This document shows, piece by piece, positions 34,353-43,451 of a stretch of 64,000 nucleotides of DNA (positions are counted from its first letter, which is position 1; each line of letters begins with the position of its first letter). The position numbers were made by a program, and so were the translations under genes. The notes below the pieces were generated by a model that had not been told where the DNA came from, made no database searches, and saw only the letters and a program-made list of their open reading frames with translations. The DNA is from Chitinophaga sp. H8 (lineage in GTDB: Bacteria; Bacteroidota; Bacteroidia; Chitinophagales; Chitinophagaceae). The DNA lies in the NCBI RefSeq assembly GCF_040567655.1, contig NZ_JBEXAC010000001.1, positions 1,116,001 to 1,180,000 of the forward strand. Reading direction: 5' to 3'.

Positions 34353-36356
34353 ATGAGAAACCTAGCTGCAATTCTTTTTATTTTTTTTAACGTGTCTTCT
34401 ACATTGGCAACAAGTTATACTCTGCCAAGCGATAAACGTAATGATTCTATAAGAATAGTTCTTAAGGATGCCTCAATCCCCGAAATTGAAAAAGCTCTAG
34501 CTGATTTGAAAGCTTCTGGCAAATTTGGCGTGCTTGAAATTGTAGAAGGAAAATACCAATTGGATGATCCAATAATTATAAGACAGAGCAATTTAAAATT
34601 AATACTTGGAAATAACTGCACTTTTAGATTAAGCGAAAAAGCAAAAAGTAATAATGTCCGTAGCTTATTTGTATTTATTGGTGAAATAACACCAGAGATT
34701 GCTGAAGTAACAAATAGAGTAAGTATTGGCGATAAACAGTTAAGCGTAACTAATGCGAAGCTTTTTAAAAAAGGAGACTATATTCAAATTAAGTCAGATG
34801 AATTATTAAGTTATGCCAGAGCTTATTATAACAAGGTTGATATTGTGCGTATAGACTCTGTCTTAGATAATAAACTTTATATAAGCCCTACGAGCATTGA
34901 GTTTAATCTTGAAACTGCCGAGCAGAGTGCCTCAAGAATATTTAAAGGAAAAGTGTATAAGATAAAGAATACTGGAAGTACCGATTTTACAAAATTTGGA
35001 GCTGCAGGGAATACTGAGAACCTGATATTTAAAGCAACTGCTGATAGTGATCCTAATTCATGTGGCAGTGGTACCATAAAACAGGTAAGTAAAATATATA
35101 TTAATAAGTTAGCATTTGTTGAAAATGTATCAATATCTGGAAATGGTATTTTGGATGGGGAATTGATCTCAGGAAACATAAGCGAAAAAGTAAAATCAAT
35201 TACACCATTAGGAAACAATACGTATAGGCTAAAGTTTGCCCAACCTATCAATAAACAGGTAAAGTCTAAGTCAACACTTTATATTGGGAACAGGACGATG
35301 GCTGATGCCGCACCAAAAGAGCGCGGAATAGTTGATACTGTTTTAAATGAAGGAAGAGATATTATAGTTAAGAATAACAATTTCCAAATTAAGAAAGGAA
35401 ATATTAAATTTTACCAATCGGCAATATCTGGAATAGTTGTACAGTATGGTCGAAATATAAGTATTGAAGGGATTAAATTGATGAACTTCTCCGATAAGTT
35501 TCTGATGATAGATAAATGTGTAAATGTTAATGTTCAAAATGTCAACTTCTCAGCGAATGCATTTTCAGAAATAGGAAACTACGGATGTTACTTTTCGGAA
35601 AGTAAAGATTGTATAATTAAGAACTGCTACGTTAGCACTAAATCATGGGCAGGTATTGACGGGAATTTAGCCATAAACCTGCGTATTGAAAACAATATAA
35701 TTGACAACTCAGGAATCTCTCCACATTCTGGATATAATGTTCTAATCAAGGATAATTTGTTGGTAAATAGCTCAATTTTTATTCGGACTATTAAAACAGT
35801 GGCAGTAGGGAACAGCATATTTAATCAATATAATGTTAACAATTTTGGGATACGCTTGGATGAGAGTGCAACAATAGGGCCAACAACTATTAATAACAAT
35901 TATATTCTGTTTGATGTTGCCCCAAATGATAACCAAAATGCTTTTGGAATTTACTTTTCTGGAGGAACAACAAACCTTGATAAAAAGACAGAAAAGTTCA
36001 TTAAACGATTAACAGTTGATAATAATTACATCGGAAATGCTTCTATAGGAATATCATTATTCTCGTCTAAGACGCAGAATAATGTTCTTTCATCGGATAT
36101 AAATATTTCACGCAATGAATTTATTAATTGTTCGAAAAAGTCAATATGGTTAAATAATTCAGAGAACCCAAAGATTGAGAGTAACATTTGTTTCACTAAT
36201 AATAAATTGAGAAATCTAATATTTTCGGTAGCTAATAATGTTGGAGTTGTAAAAGCTGTTGATAAATCCATTATTTACCAAGTGAAAACAGGAGATAAGC
36301 TAGACTTAAAGTCACCTGAATTGCAGGTGGCTAAATGTAAGGAAGACATAAGATAA
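34353..36356 (+). CDS. Secreted right-handed parallel beta-helix protein
   Basis: This 667-residue protein carries an N-terminal signal peptide (LAAILFIFFNVSSTLA, cleavage near residue 20). The body shows pectate-lyase-like coils, with repeated N-x-I/V and stacked Asn patterns (KNCYVSTKSWAGIDGNLAINL, ENNIIDNSG). Such folds are found in polysaccharide lyases, C5-epimerases and phage depolymerases. Inside the EPS cluster it could trim, epimerise or turn over the polymer in the periplasm or at the surface. Residues about 200-245 contain an inserted module (NTGSTDFTKFGAAGNT, CGSGTIKQV) resembling a motif of phage tail proteins. No catalytic residues can be assigned. Confidence 0.8.
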   Translation: MRNLAAILFIFFNVSSTLATSYTLPSDKRNDSIRIVLKDASIPEIEKALADLKASGKFGVLEIVEGKYQLDDPIIIRQSNLKLILGNNCTFRLSEKAKSNNVRSLFVFIGEITPEIAEVTNRVSIGDKQLSVTNAKLFKKGDYIQIKSDELLSYARAYYNKVDIVRIDSVLDNKLYISPTSIEFNLETAEQSASRIFKGKVYKIKNTGSTDFTKFGAAGNTENLIFKATADSDPNSCGSGTIKQVSKIYINKLAFVENVSISGNGILDGELISGNISEKVKSITPLGNNTYRLKFAQPINKQVKSKSTLYIGNRTMADAAPKERGIVDTVLNEGRDIIVKNNNFQIKKGNIKFYQSAISGIVVQYGRNISIEGIKLMNFSDKFLMIDKCVNVNVQNVNFSANAFSEIGNYGCYFSESKDCIIKNCYVSTKSWAGIDGNLAINLRIENNIIDNSGISPHSGYNVLIKDNLLVNSSIFIRTIKTVAVGNSIFNQYNVNNFGIRLDESATIGPTTINNNYILFDVAPNDNQNAFGIYFSGGTTNLDKKTEKFIKRLTVDNNYIGNASIGISLFSSKTQNNVLSSDINISRNEFINCSKKSIWLNNSENPKIESNICFTNNKLRNLIFSVANNVGVVKAVDKSIIYQVKTGDKLDLKSPELQVAKCKEDIR

Positions 36357-36391
36357 CTAAAATTTAATTATAACAAAGAAAAATTCATTTC

Positions 36392-37486
36392 ATGTTAATA
36401 GATATTATAGCTGGAGCAAGACCCAATTTTATGAAAATTGCTCCTATTATTAGAGCAATAGAAGAAGAAAATAAAAAGGAGACAAATATCAATTTTCGAT
36501 TAATTCATACGGGACAGCATTTTGATAAAAATATGAGTGGGGATTTTTTCGATCAGCTTGGTATTCCTGAGCCGCATATTAATTTAGAATCCGGAGGAGG
36601 GTCACAAGCAGAACAAACTGCCAATATCATGGTCCGTTTTGAAAAAGACTTAATAGAACATCCAGCAGATCTTGTACTGGTAGTAGGAGATGTTACATCA
36701 ACTATGGCATGTACTATTGTTGCAAAGAAGTTAAATACGAAAGTGGCACATGTAGAAGCGGGAATAAGATCCGGAGACATGACAATGCCTGAAGAAATTA
36801 ATAGAATTGTAACAGACTCAATCACCGATTATTTTTTTACAACATCGGATGTTGCAGGTAATAATCTTATAAAAAATGGGGTTGAGGAGGAAAGAATATT
36901 TTTTGTTGGTAATACAATGATTGATACCTTATTAAAATGTCAGGGTAGTTTTAAACAACCTGCTATTTGGGATTTACTCGCTTTGCAAAAAGGGAAATAT
37001 CTTATGATGACTTTGCATCGGCCAGCTAATGTAGATAGTGAAGAAAACCTAAGGAGTTTACTAGAAGAAATTGTTGAGAACTCGCATGGCTATCCACTTA
37101 TTTTTCCAGTTCACCCACGTACAGCTAAAAAATTGAGCTCATTAGGTCTTAAGTTTGAAAATGTGCATTACGTCGATCCGTTGGGGTATCTGGAGTTTAA
37201 TTATCTGGTTAAACACTGTCTGGCAGTGATCACCGATTCTGGTGGTATTACTGAAGAAACCACTGTTTTAGGAATTCCATGTATGACACTTAGAGATTCA
37301 ACGGAAAGGCCTGAGACATGCACAATAGGCTCCAATGAACTATTGGGTACTAACCCCAAGGCGTTAGCCCCTGCTATGCAAAGGCTTTTCAATGGACAAT
37401 GGAAGAAAAGTGGAATCCCCCCCTTATGGGATGGTAGGGCTGCAGAAAGGATTATTAAGGAGATTTGTACACTTTATAAGGTATAA
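36392..37486 (+). CDS. UDP-GlcNAc 2-epimerase-like enzyme (WecB/WbpI family)
   Basis: This 364-residue non-hydrolysing 2-epimerase has N-terminal IIAGARPNFMKIAP (6-19), HTGQHFDKNMS, HVEAGIRSGD with the active-site acids, PEEINRIVTD, and the C-terminal ITDSGGITEETTVLGIPCMTLRDSTERPET. WecB makes UDP-ManNAc; WbpI acts on UDP-GlcNAc(3NAc)A to give the ManNAc(3NAc)A sugar. Because the cluster encodes WbpA-, B-, D- and E-like enzymes, the WbpI role is favoured, but the sequence does not separate the two. A second, CapG-type epimerase is encoded at 41071. Confidence 0.9.
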   Translation: MLIDIIAGARPNFMKIAPIIRAIEEENKKETNINFRLIHTGQHFDKNMSGDFFDQLGIPEPHINLESGGGSQAEQTANIMVRFEKDLIEHPADLVLVVGDVTSTMACTIVAKKLNTKVAHVEAGIRSGDMTMPEEINRIVTDSITDYFFTTSDVAGNNLIKNGVEEERIFFVGNTMIDTLLKCQGSFKQPAIWDLLALQKGKYLMMTLHRPANVDSEENLRSLLEEIVENSHGYPLIFPVHPRTAKKLSSLGLKFENVHYVDPLGYLEFNYLVKHCLAVITDSGGITEETTVLGIPCMTLRDSTERPETCTIGSNELLGTNPKALAPAMQRLFNGQWKKSGIPPLWDGRAAERIIKEICTLYKV

Positions 37487-37542
37487 TTTTTTTTTGACGT
37501 TCATTATAAAAGCTTAGGTAGCTAGAAAAGTAATAAAATACT

Positions 37543-38745
37543 ATGCCATTAAATGTGTTATATCTTCAGCATGTTGGAGCGTTTGGCGGTTCGTCAAAAA
37601 GTATGTTTGAAATGATAAAGGCTTTTCCGGAAAAAACGGTTCACCCTTATTTGATCTCTCCTGTTGGCTCGGTTAATAAGTATGCATCTGAATTAAGAAT
37701 AGAGAACTTAGCAACTGTAGGAATTTCCCAATTTGATAATTCTAGGCATGGACATTATCGAAACTTTAGGTGGTTAATTCTATTGAGAGAAATATTCTAT
37801 TTGCCATTTACATTTTTGATTCTGTTGAAAGCAAGACGATCATGGAAGAATATTGATATTATCCATATCAATGAAATTACAATGTTGCCTGGATTGCTTA
37901 TTTGCAGAATGCTCTTCAAACAGCCAATTGTATTGCATTGCAGGACTTTGTTTCATAATGTTTCAGGGTTTAGACGAAAGATATTTACCGATATTGTAAA
38001 GAAAAATGTGGCACTGGTTATTGCAATTGATGAAACAGTAAAAAAGACTCTGCCAAAAGAGTTGTCACCAATTGTTGTGCATAATGGATTCGATCCACGC
38101 AAATTGGTCATTGAAGAAAAGGAAAAAACACCTCAAATGAGGTCCGGACGATTTTCTGTAGCAATGGTTGGAAGCTTAATCCGTTATAAAGGTGTTCATG
38201 AATTTATTGAATCAGCTGCGATTTGTAAGGAAAAGCAATTAAGCATTGATTTTCTTTTAATAGGGGATGCGCCTAAAAGTAAAAAGGGGCTTTCCCAAAA
38301 GGTGAAAAGATGGTTAGGACTTGAGCATAATATACGAGAAGAATTGGTGAATATGATCGAAGAAAAGGGATTAAAGGATTATGTTCGCTTTGTACCATTT
38401 ACTACTAATGTTAAAGAAATTTATGATGCAATAGATGTACTCTGTTTCCCTTCCCATTTAAACGCCGCGGGGCGACCTGTTTTTGAGGCAGCTTATTCAA
38501 GAGTACCTAGTATTGTTGCAATAGATAATCCAGATAACGATACAATAATGGATGGAATAACAGGACTGTGTATTAAACCTAAGGATAGCATGGCTTTAGC
38601 CAACGCTATAGCTTTTTTCTATAATAACCCAGAGCAGGTAAAAAAAATGGGAGAACAAGCTTATTTGTTAGCAGTAAATAATTTTGATTCAAACAAAAAT
38701 GCACTGGAAGTATTGGATATATATAAATCTCTAATCAAAAATTAA
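37543..38745 (+). CDS. Glycosyltransferase family 4-like
   Basis: This 400-residue GT-B transferase shows an N-terminal GGSSKSMFEMIKAF, acceptor-side HINEITMLPGL, the donor-binding VGSLIRYKGVHEFIESA, and the C-terminal nucleotide-sugar region FPSHLNAAGRPVFEAAYSRVPSI, where the E-x7-E-like Glu is expected. It should act on the cytoplasmic face in repeat-unit assembly. Sugar specificity cannot be read. It sits between the 2-epimerase and the CapE-like gene with short gaps on both sides. Confidence 0.88.
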   Translation: MPLNVLYLQHVGAFGGSSKSMFEMIKAFPEKTVHPYLISPVGSVNKYASELRIENLATVGISQFDNSRHGHYRNFRWLILLREIFYLPFTFLILLKARRSWKNIDIIHINEITMLPGLLICRMLFKQPIVLHCRTLFHNVSGFRRKIFTDIVKKNVALVIAIDETVKKTLPKELSPIVVHNGFDPRKLVIEEKEKTPQMRSGRFSVAMVGSLIRYKGVHEFIESAAICKEKQLSIDFLLIGDAPKSKKGLSQKVKRWLGLEHNIREELVNMIEEKGLKDYVRFVPFTTNVKEIYDAIDVLCFPSHLNAAGRPVFEAAYSRVPSIVAIDNPDNDTIMDGITGLCIKPKDSMALANAIAFFYNNPEQVKKMGEQAYLLAVNNFDSNKNALEVLDIYKSLIKN

Positions 38746-38755
38746 ATCAACGATT

Positions 38756-39760
38756 ATGTTCAAGGATAAAACTTTACTTATTACAGGGGGCACGGGTTCT
38801 TTCGGTAATGCTGTTTTGAAACGTTTTCTTAATACTGACATAAAAGCCATACGAATCTTTAGTCGTGACGAGAAAAAGCAGGATGATATGAGAAATTTAC
38901 TGCGTAACGACAAAGTAAAATTCTATATGGGAGATGTTAGGGACTTTAGAAGCATTGATAGTGCAATGGAAGGGGTTGATTATGTTTTCCATGCTGCGGC
39001 TCTTAAACAAGTACCTTCTTGTGAGTTTTACCCCATGGAAGCAGTAAGAACTAATGTCCATGGTACTGAAAATGTGTTGGATGCTGCAATTAAGAATAAC
39101 GTAAGTAAAATTATTTGTTTAGGCACAGATAAGGCTGTTTACCCGATAAATGCAATGGGAATATCTAAGGCGATGATGGAGAAGGTGGCTATTTCAAAAG
39201 CTCGCTTAAGATCTGCTCCGCTTATTACATGCACTCGGTATGGTAATGTAATGGCTAGCCGGGGGTCTGTTATTCCACTATTTATTTCTCAAATAAAGAC
39301 AGGTAAACCCCTTACAATCACAGATCCGGAAATGACTCGTTTTATGATGTCCTTGGATAATGCTGTAGAGCTTGTTCTGTTTGCTTATGAAAATGCAAAT
39401 CCTGGGGACATTTTTGTTCAAAAATCCCCAGCGGCTACAATTAGGCAAGTGGCAGAGGTATTATTGGATATCTTTAATGCAAAGAATAACATAAACATAA
39501 TTGGAACACGGCATGGTGAAAAACTGTATGAGACACTACTCACCAGGGAGGAATTTGGAAAGGCTGAAGATTTAGGAGATTATTATCGTATAGCTGCTGA
39601 TGATCGTGATTTAAATTATGCAAAGTATTTTTCTGAAGGGGATAGTAAAATCGCAGAAGCACAGGATTATCACTCGCATAATACATATAGATTAAGTAAT
39701 GAAGAACTAAAGACATTATTACTTAAACTGGAATATGTGCAGGAACAACTGAAAGATTAA
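38756..39760 (+). CDS. capE: CapE/FnlA-type UDP-GlcNAc 4,6-dehydratase/5-epimerase
   Basis: This 334-residue soluble SDR enzyme is close to Staphylococcus CapE in length and wording. It has the NAD motif ITGGTGSFGNAVLKRFL (8-24), RIFSRDEKKQDDMR, HAAALKQVPSCEFYPMEAV, and the active-site region TDKAVYPINAMGISKAMMEK. It starts the UDP-L-FucNAc branch by converting UDP-GlcNAc to the inverted 4-keto-6-deoxy sugar. CapF- and CapG-type genes follow. Unlike the WbpM-like enzyme at 19908 it has no membrane domain. Confidence 0.93.
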   Translation: MFKDKTLLITGGTGSFGNAVLKRFLNTDIKAIRIFSRDEKKQDDMRNLLRNDKVKFYMGDVRDFRSIDSAMEGVDYVFHAAALKQVPSCEFYPMEAVRTNVHGTENVLDAAIKNNVSKIICLGTDKAVYPINAMGISKAMMEKVAISKARLRSAPLITCTRYGNVMASRGSVIPLFISQIKTGKPLTITDPEMTRFMMSLDNAVELVLFAYENANPGDIFVQKSPAATIRQVAEVLLDIFNAKNNINIIGTRHGEKLYETLLTREEFGKAEDLGDYYRIAADDRDLNYAKYFSEGDSKIAEAQDYHSHNTYRLSNEELKTLLLKLEYVQEQLKD

Positions 39761-39923
39761 TAACGATTGATGCGACAGATTAAGTAGGTAGATACAAATG
39801 TTTTCTCTGGTATGTGATATTACTAAATCAGTTATCTAATATTCAAATTCAAACCTTCAGGATCCAGCTATAGACAGATGGTCTTTTGATCGATTTCTTA
39901 GCTTGCCTGGCATAATATATAGC

Positions 39924-41042
39924 ATGAGAAAAATTGGAATTACTGGCCAAAATGGTTTTGTAGGGAACTGCTTATTTAACAAATTAAGTTTGTTAAAAGA
40001 AGAATTTGTTCTTGTTCCCTTCGATAAGTCTTTTTTCGAATCGGAAGAATTATTACGCACATGGGCAATACAATGCGATGTTATTGTTCATCTTGCTGCG
40101 ATGAACCGTCACCCTGATCCCAATATTATTCATGATACAAACGTCAAACTCGTTGAGTTGTTGTTAAAGGCATTAAATGATACGGATAAGCGGCCGCACA
40201 TTATCTTTTCCTCCTCCACTCAAGAAGAGCGCGACAATTTATATGGTAAATCTAAAAGAGAAGGTAGGGAGTTATTTGCAAATTGGGCGAAGAATCAAAA
40301 ATCTACTTTCACTGGATTACTAATACCTAATGTTTTTGGACCTTTTGGCAAACCATTTTATAACTCTGTGGTAGCCACTTTTTGCCACCAGTTATGTAAT
40401 AACCAAGCGCCTAAAATTGAACAGGATGGGTTTCTTAAATTGATTTACGTAGATGAGTTGGCTGAAATAATTATTTCCATTATACGAAATAATACAGATA
40501 ATCCAAGTTTGGCAATTCCGCCTACACAAGAAATCTATGTATCTAGTATTTTGGAGAAACTGATTAGTTATAAGGAACGGTATTTTGAACAAGGGATTTT
40601 TCCCCAATTGGAAGATAGGTTCAGTATAAATTTGTTTAACACATTTCGCAGCTATATTGACCATAGCTCCTATTTTCCATATATGCTAAAACAGCATGCC
40701 GACAATAGAGGAGTATTTGTTGAGATGGTGAAATTAGAACAAGGTGGACAAGTGTCCTTTTCTACTACTTATCCTGAGGTTACGCGAGGGAATCATTTTC
40801 ATACCCGTAAAATTGAACGCTTTTTAGTAATAAAAGGTAAGGCGCTTATTCAGCTAAGAAGGTATAATACAGAGGAAGTTTTAAATTTTGAATTAAGCGG
40901 AGATAAGCCATCTTATGTTGATATGCCGGTCTGGTATACACATAATATTAAGAATATTGGAGTGGAGGAGTTGTATACAGTTTTTTGGATCAATGAGTTT
41001 TTTGATACAAAGGACCCAGATACATATTTTGAAATTGTATAA
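39924..41042 (+). CDS. capF: CapF/FnlB-type bifunctional epimerase/reductase with cupin domain
   Basis: In this 372-residue protein, residues 1-245 are an SDR domain (GITGQNGFVGNCLF; VHLAAMNRHPD; the tyrosine LYGKSKREGRELF). Residues about 260-372 form a cupin (ADNRGVFVEMVKLEQGGQVSFST, GNHFHTRKIERFLVIKGKA). This is the CapF layout: the cupin does 3-epimerisation and the SDR NADPH-dependent 4-reduction toward UDP-L-6-deoxy-TalNAc. I chose the ATG at 39924 (MRKIGITGQNGF) over an upstream TTG at 39903. The 163-base gap before it holds no gene. Confidence 0.92.
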   Translation: MRKIGITGQNGFVGNCLFNKLSLLKEEFVLVPFDKSFFESEELLRTWAIQCDVIVHLAAMNRHPDPNIIHDTNVKLVELLLKALNDTDKRPHIIFSSSTQEERDNLYGKSKREGRELFANWAKNQKSTFTGLLIPNVFGPFGKPFYNSVVATFCHQLCNNQAPKIEQDGFLKLIYVDELAEIIISIIRNNTDNPSLAIPPTQEIYVSSILEKLISYKERYFEQGIFPQLEDRFSINLFNTFRSYIDHSSYFPYMLKQHADNRGVFVEMVKLEQGGQVSFSTTYPEVTRGNHFHTRKIERFLVIKGKALIQLRRYNTEEVLNFELSGDKPSYVDMPVWYTHNIKNIGVEELYTVFWINEFFDTKDPDTYFEIV

Positions 41043-41070
41043 TGTAATAAAGCTTAATAAGATATCTTTT

Positions 41071-42222
41071 ATGAGTGTTATAGTTAAAAAGCTGAAAGTA
41101 TTAACGGTTGTAGGAACAAGACCGGAGATCATTCGTTTGTCAAGAGTATTAGCTAAGTTGGATGAATCAGAAGCCATTGAGCACATCTTGGTACATACAG
41201 GCCAAAATTATGATTATGAACTTAATCAAATTTTCTTTGAAGACTTGGGTCTTCGTAAACCGGATATATTTCTAGATGCTGCGGGTAAAACGGCAACAGA
41301 AACTATTGGACAAATTCTAATTAAAATTGACCCAATTCTGGAGACAGAAAAACCTGATGCATTTTTGGTTCTTGGAGATACCAATAGCTGTTTGTGCGCT
41401 ATACCTGCTAAGAAGAGACGGATTCCCATATTTCATATGGAGGCTGGCAATAGGTGTTTCGATCAGCGAGTTCCGGAGGAGACAAATAGGAAAATTGTAG
41501 ATCATACAAGTGACATTAATCTTACCTATTCAGATATTGCGAGAGAGTATCTTTTGAGAGAAGGTTTGCCTCCAGATAGAGTAATCAAAACTGGTAGCCC
41601 CATGTTTGAAGTGCTGAATTATTATATGCCTAAGGTTGAGAAGTCAGATATTCTAAGAGAGTTGCAACTCGTATCAGGTCAATATTTTGTTGTTTCAGCG
41701 CATAGAGAAGAAAATATTAACTCCGACAGGAATTTTGAAAATCTCGTGACATCACTAAATCAGATTGCGGATGTTTTTAAACTACCTGTGATTGTAACTG
41801 CTCATCCCCGCACACGAAAAATGATAGAGGCTAAAGAAGTTCAGTTTAATTCGCTAGTCAGGTTAATGAAGCCCTTTGGGCTAAGTGATTTTATATCATT
41901 ACAAATGAAAGCTAAAGCTGTATTGTCAGATAGTGGTACTATATCTGAAGAATCTTCTATACTGAATTTTCCAGCACTTAATATAAGAGAAGCTCATGAG
42001 AGACCAGAAGCAATGGAAGAAGCTTCTGTGATGATGGTCGGGCTTTTTCCTGAAAGGATCTTGCAGGGCCTTAAACAGCTTGAATATCAGAATGCCACGC
42101 ATAGAAACTTTCGTCAAGTATATGATTACAGCATGCCTAATGTTTCAGATAAGGTAGTTAGAATTATTATTTCATATACGGATTATGTGAAGCGGACTGT
42201 ATGGAAAAACTATGAATGGTAA
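41071..42222 (+). CDS. capG: CapG/FnlC-type UDP-L-FucNAc synthase (2-epimerase)
   Basis: This is a 383-residue non-hydrolysing 2-epimerase of the CapG/WbjD subgroup: LTVVGTRPEIIRLSRVLA, HILVHTGQNYDYELNQIFF, HMEAGNRCFDQRVPEETNRKIVDH and SDSGTISEESSILNFPALNIREAHERPE. The GNRCFDQRVPEE wording separates it from WecB. It completes the CapE-F-G route to UDP-L-FucNAc. The frame is open upstream to 40915, but that extension overlaps capF and lacks homology; the ATG at 41071 is clearly the start. The next gene overlaps its stop. Confidence 0.93.
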   Translation: MSVIVKKLKVLTVVGTRPEIIRLSRVLAKLDESEAIEHILVHTGQNYDYELNQIFFEDLGLRKPDIFLDAAGKTATETIGQILIKIDPILETEKPDAFLVLGDTNSCLCAIPAKKRRIPIFHMEAGNRCFDQRVPEETNRKIVDHTSDINLTYSDIAREYLLREGLPPDRVIKTGSPMFEVLNYYMPKVEKSDILRELQLVSGQYFVVSAHREENINSDRNFENLVTSLNQIADVFKLPVIVTAHPRTRKMIEAKEVQFNSLVRLMKPFGLSDFISLQMKAKAVLSDSGTISEESSILNFPALNIREAHERPEAMEEASVMMVGLFPERILQGLKQLEYQNATHRNFRQVYDYSMPNVSDKVVRIIISYTDYVKRTVWKNYEW

Positions 42223-43451
42223 TGAATAAACAAAAAAAGTTCTGGGTAGTAACAGAACTCTTCTTTCCGGAGGAGACTTCTACTGCATACATTATGACTA
42301 AGGTTAGCAGGTATATTGCTGAAAGTAAACCTGTTCATGTTATATGTGGGCCTATTTCATACAAAAAAGAGGTGCTTTCTTCTACAGGTTCTTTAGAAAC
42401 ACAAAAGATAAAGGTTACACGTGTTAAGACAATCGGACTCGATAAAGATAAGTTACTGCAAAGAATACTCCGGTTGATATTGCTGAGTATCCAACTGTCT
42501 TTTAAATTACTTGTTAAAGCTCGTAAAGGAGATGATGTGATGATTGTAACAAATCCTGCACCATTGGTCGTACTTGTTGTGCTTGTGTGTAAGATAAAGG
42601 GATTAAAATGCTTCACAATAGTGCATGATGTTTTTCCTGAGAATTTAGTAGTTGCGAAGCTTATTAAACCAGATAGCAGTGTTTATAAATTGCTCAAGTA
42701 TATTTTTAATAATGCATATAGAAGGATGTCAGTCCTTTTTGTACTGGGTAGAGATATGAAAGCAATTTTTGAAGAAAAGCTTTCTAAGTATAAAGTTAAG
42801 CCTGCTATTCATGTGGTTGAAAGTTGGGCGGATATTGATGACATCAAGCCTGCCGAAAAAATAGAAAACAGCATTTTAAAGGAGTTAGGAATAATAGAAA
42901 AAGTAATATTCCAATTTGCCGGAAATTTAGGACGTGTACAAGGTCTTATGGAATTGTGTACAATTATTAAGGATATAGAGAATCCTGAAATCCATTTTAT
43001 GATGGTGGGTAATGGGGCCCTGAAAAAGGACATTGAACAATTCATAAAGACGCATGATTTAAAGAACTTGACTTTGCTGGATTCTTTTTCAAGAACTCAA
43101 CAGCAAAATTTTTTGAATGCTACAGACGTTGGTATCGTTTCGCTGCAAGAGGGGATGAAGGGGTTGGGAGTACCCTCTAAATCATACAACATCATGGCAG
43201 CAGGGAAACCGATTTTATTTATTGGAGATAAGCAAAGTGAAATAGCACGCATGGTAAGTGAGAATAATATAGGTTGGTGTTTTGAAAATGACAGACCAAA
43301 AGAATTACTTAATTTCTTTAATAGGCTTACCTCTGAAGATATAAGAAAAATGAAAGCTAAAGGAGAAATGGCAAGAGCATTAGCTGAAACAAGATATTCA
43401 CAACAAAACATATTGGATAAATATGGTAAAATTGTATCAAGTGAAGGATGA
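42216..43451 (+). CDS. Glycosyltransferase, GT4 WbuB-like (probable FucNAc transferase)
   Basis: This 411-residue GT-B enzyme has FPEETSTAYIMTKV near the start, an acceptor/TM-associated region VVLVVLVCKIKGLKCFTIVHDVFPENLV, and a donor-side FQFAGNLGRVQGLMELC, then GVPSKSYNIMAAGKPILFI. It resembles WbuB/WbjE-type transferases that follow fnlABC/capEFG genes in other clusters, so transfer of L-FucNAc is likely. The ATG at 42216 overlaps the capG stop by 7 bases; a second ATG at 42222 is equally usable. Confidence 0.85.
   Translation: MVMNKQKKFWVVTELFFPEETSTAYIMTKVSRYIAESKPVHVICGPISYKKEVLSSTGSLETQKIKVTRVKTIGLDKDKLLQRILRLILLSIQLSFKLLVKARKGDDVMIVTNPAPLVVLVVLVCKIKGLKCFTIVHDVFPENLVVAKLIKPDSSVYKLLKYIFNNAYRRMSVLFVLGRDMKAIFEEKLSKYKVKPAIHVVESWADIDDIKPAEKIENSILKELGIIEKVIFQFAGNLGRVQGLMELCTIIKDIENPEIHFMMVGNGALKKDIEQFIKTHDLKNLTLLDSFSRTQQQNFLNATDVGIVSLQEGMKGLGVPSKSYNIMAAGKPILFIGDKQSEIARMVSENNIGWCFENDRPKELLNFFNRLTSEDIRKMKAKGEMARALAETRYSQQNILDKYGKIVSSEG

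Noticed and set aside
40915..41070. Upstream extension of capG
   Set aside because: It overlaps the end of capF in another frame and lacks the family N-terminus; the ATG at 41071 starts directly before the first beta strand.
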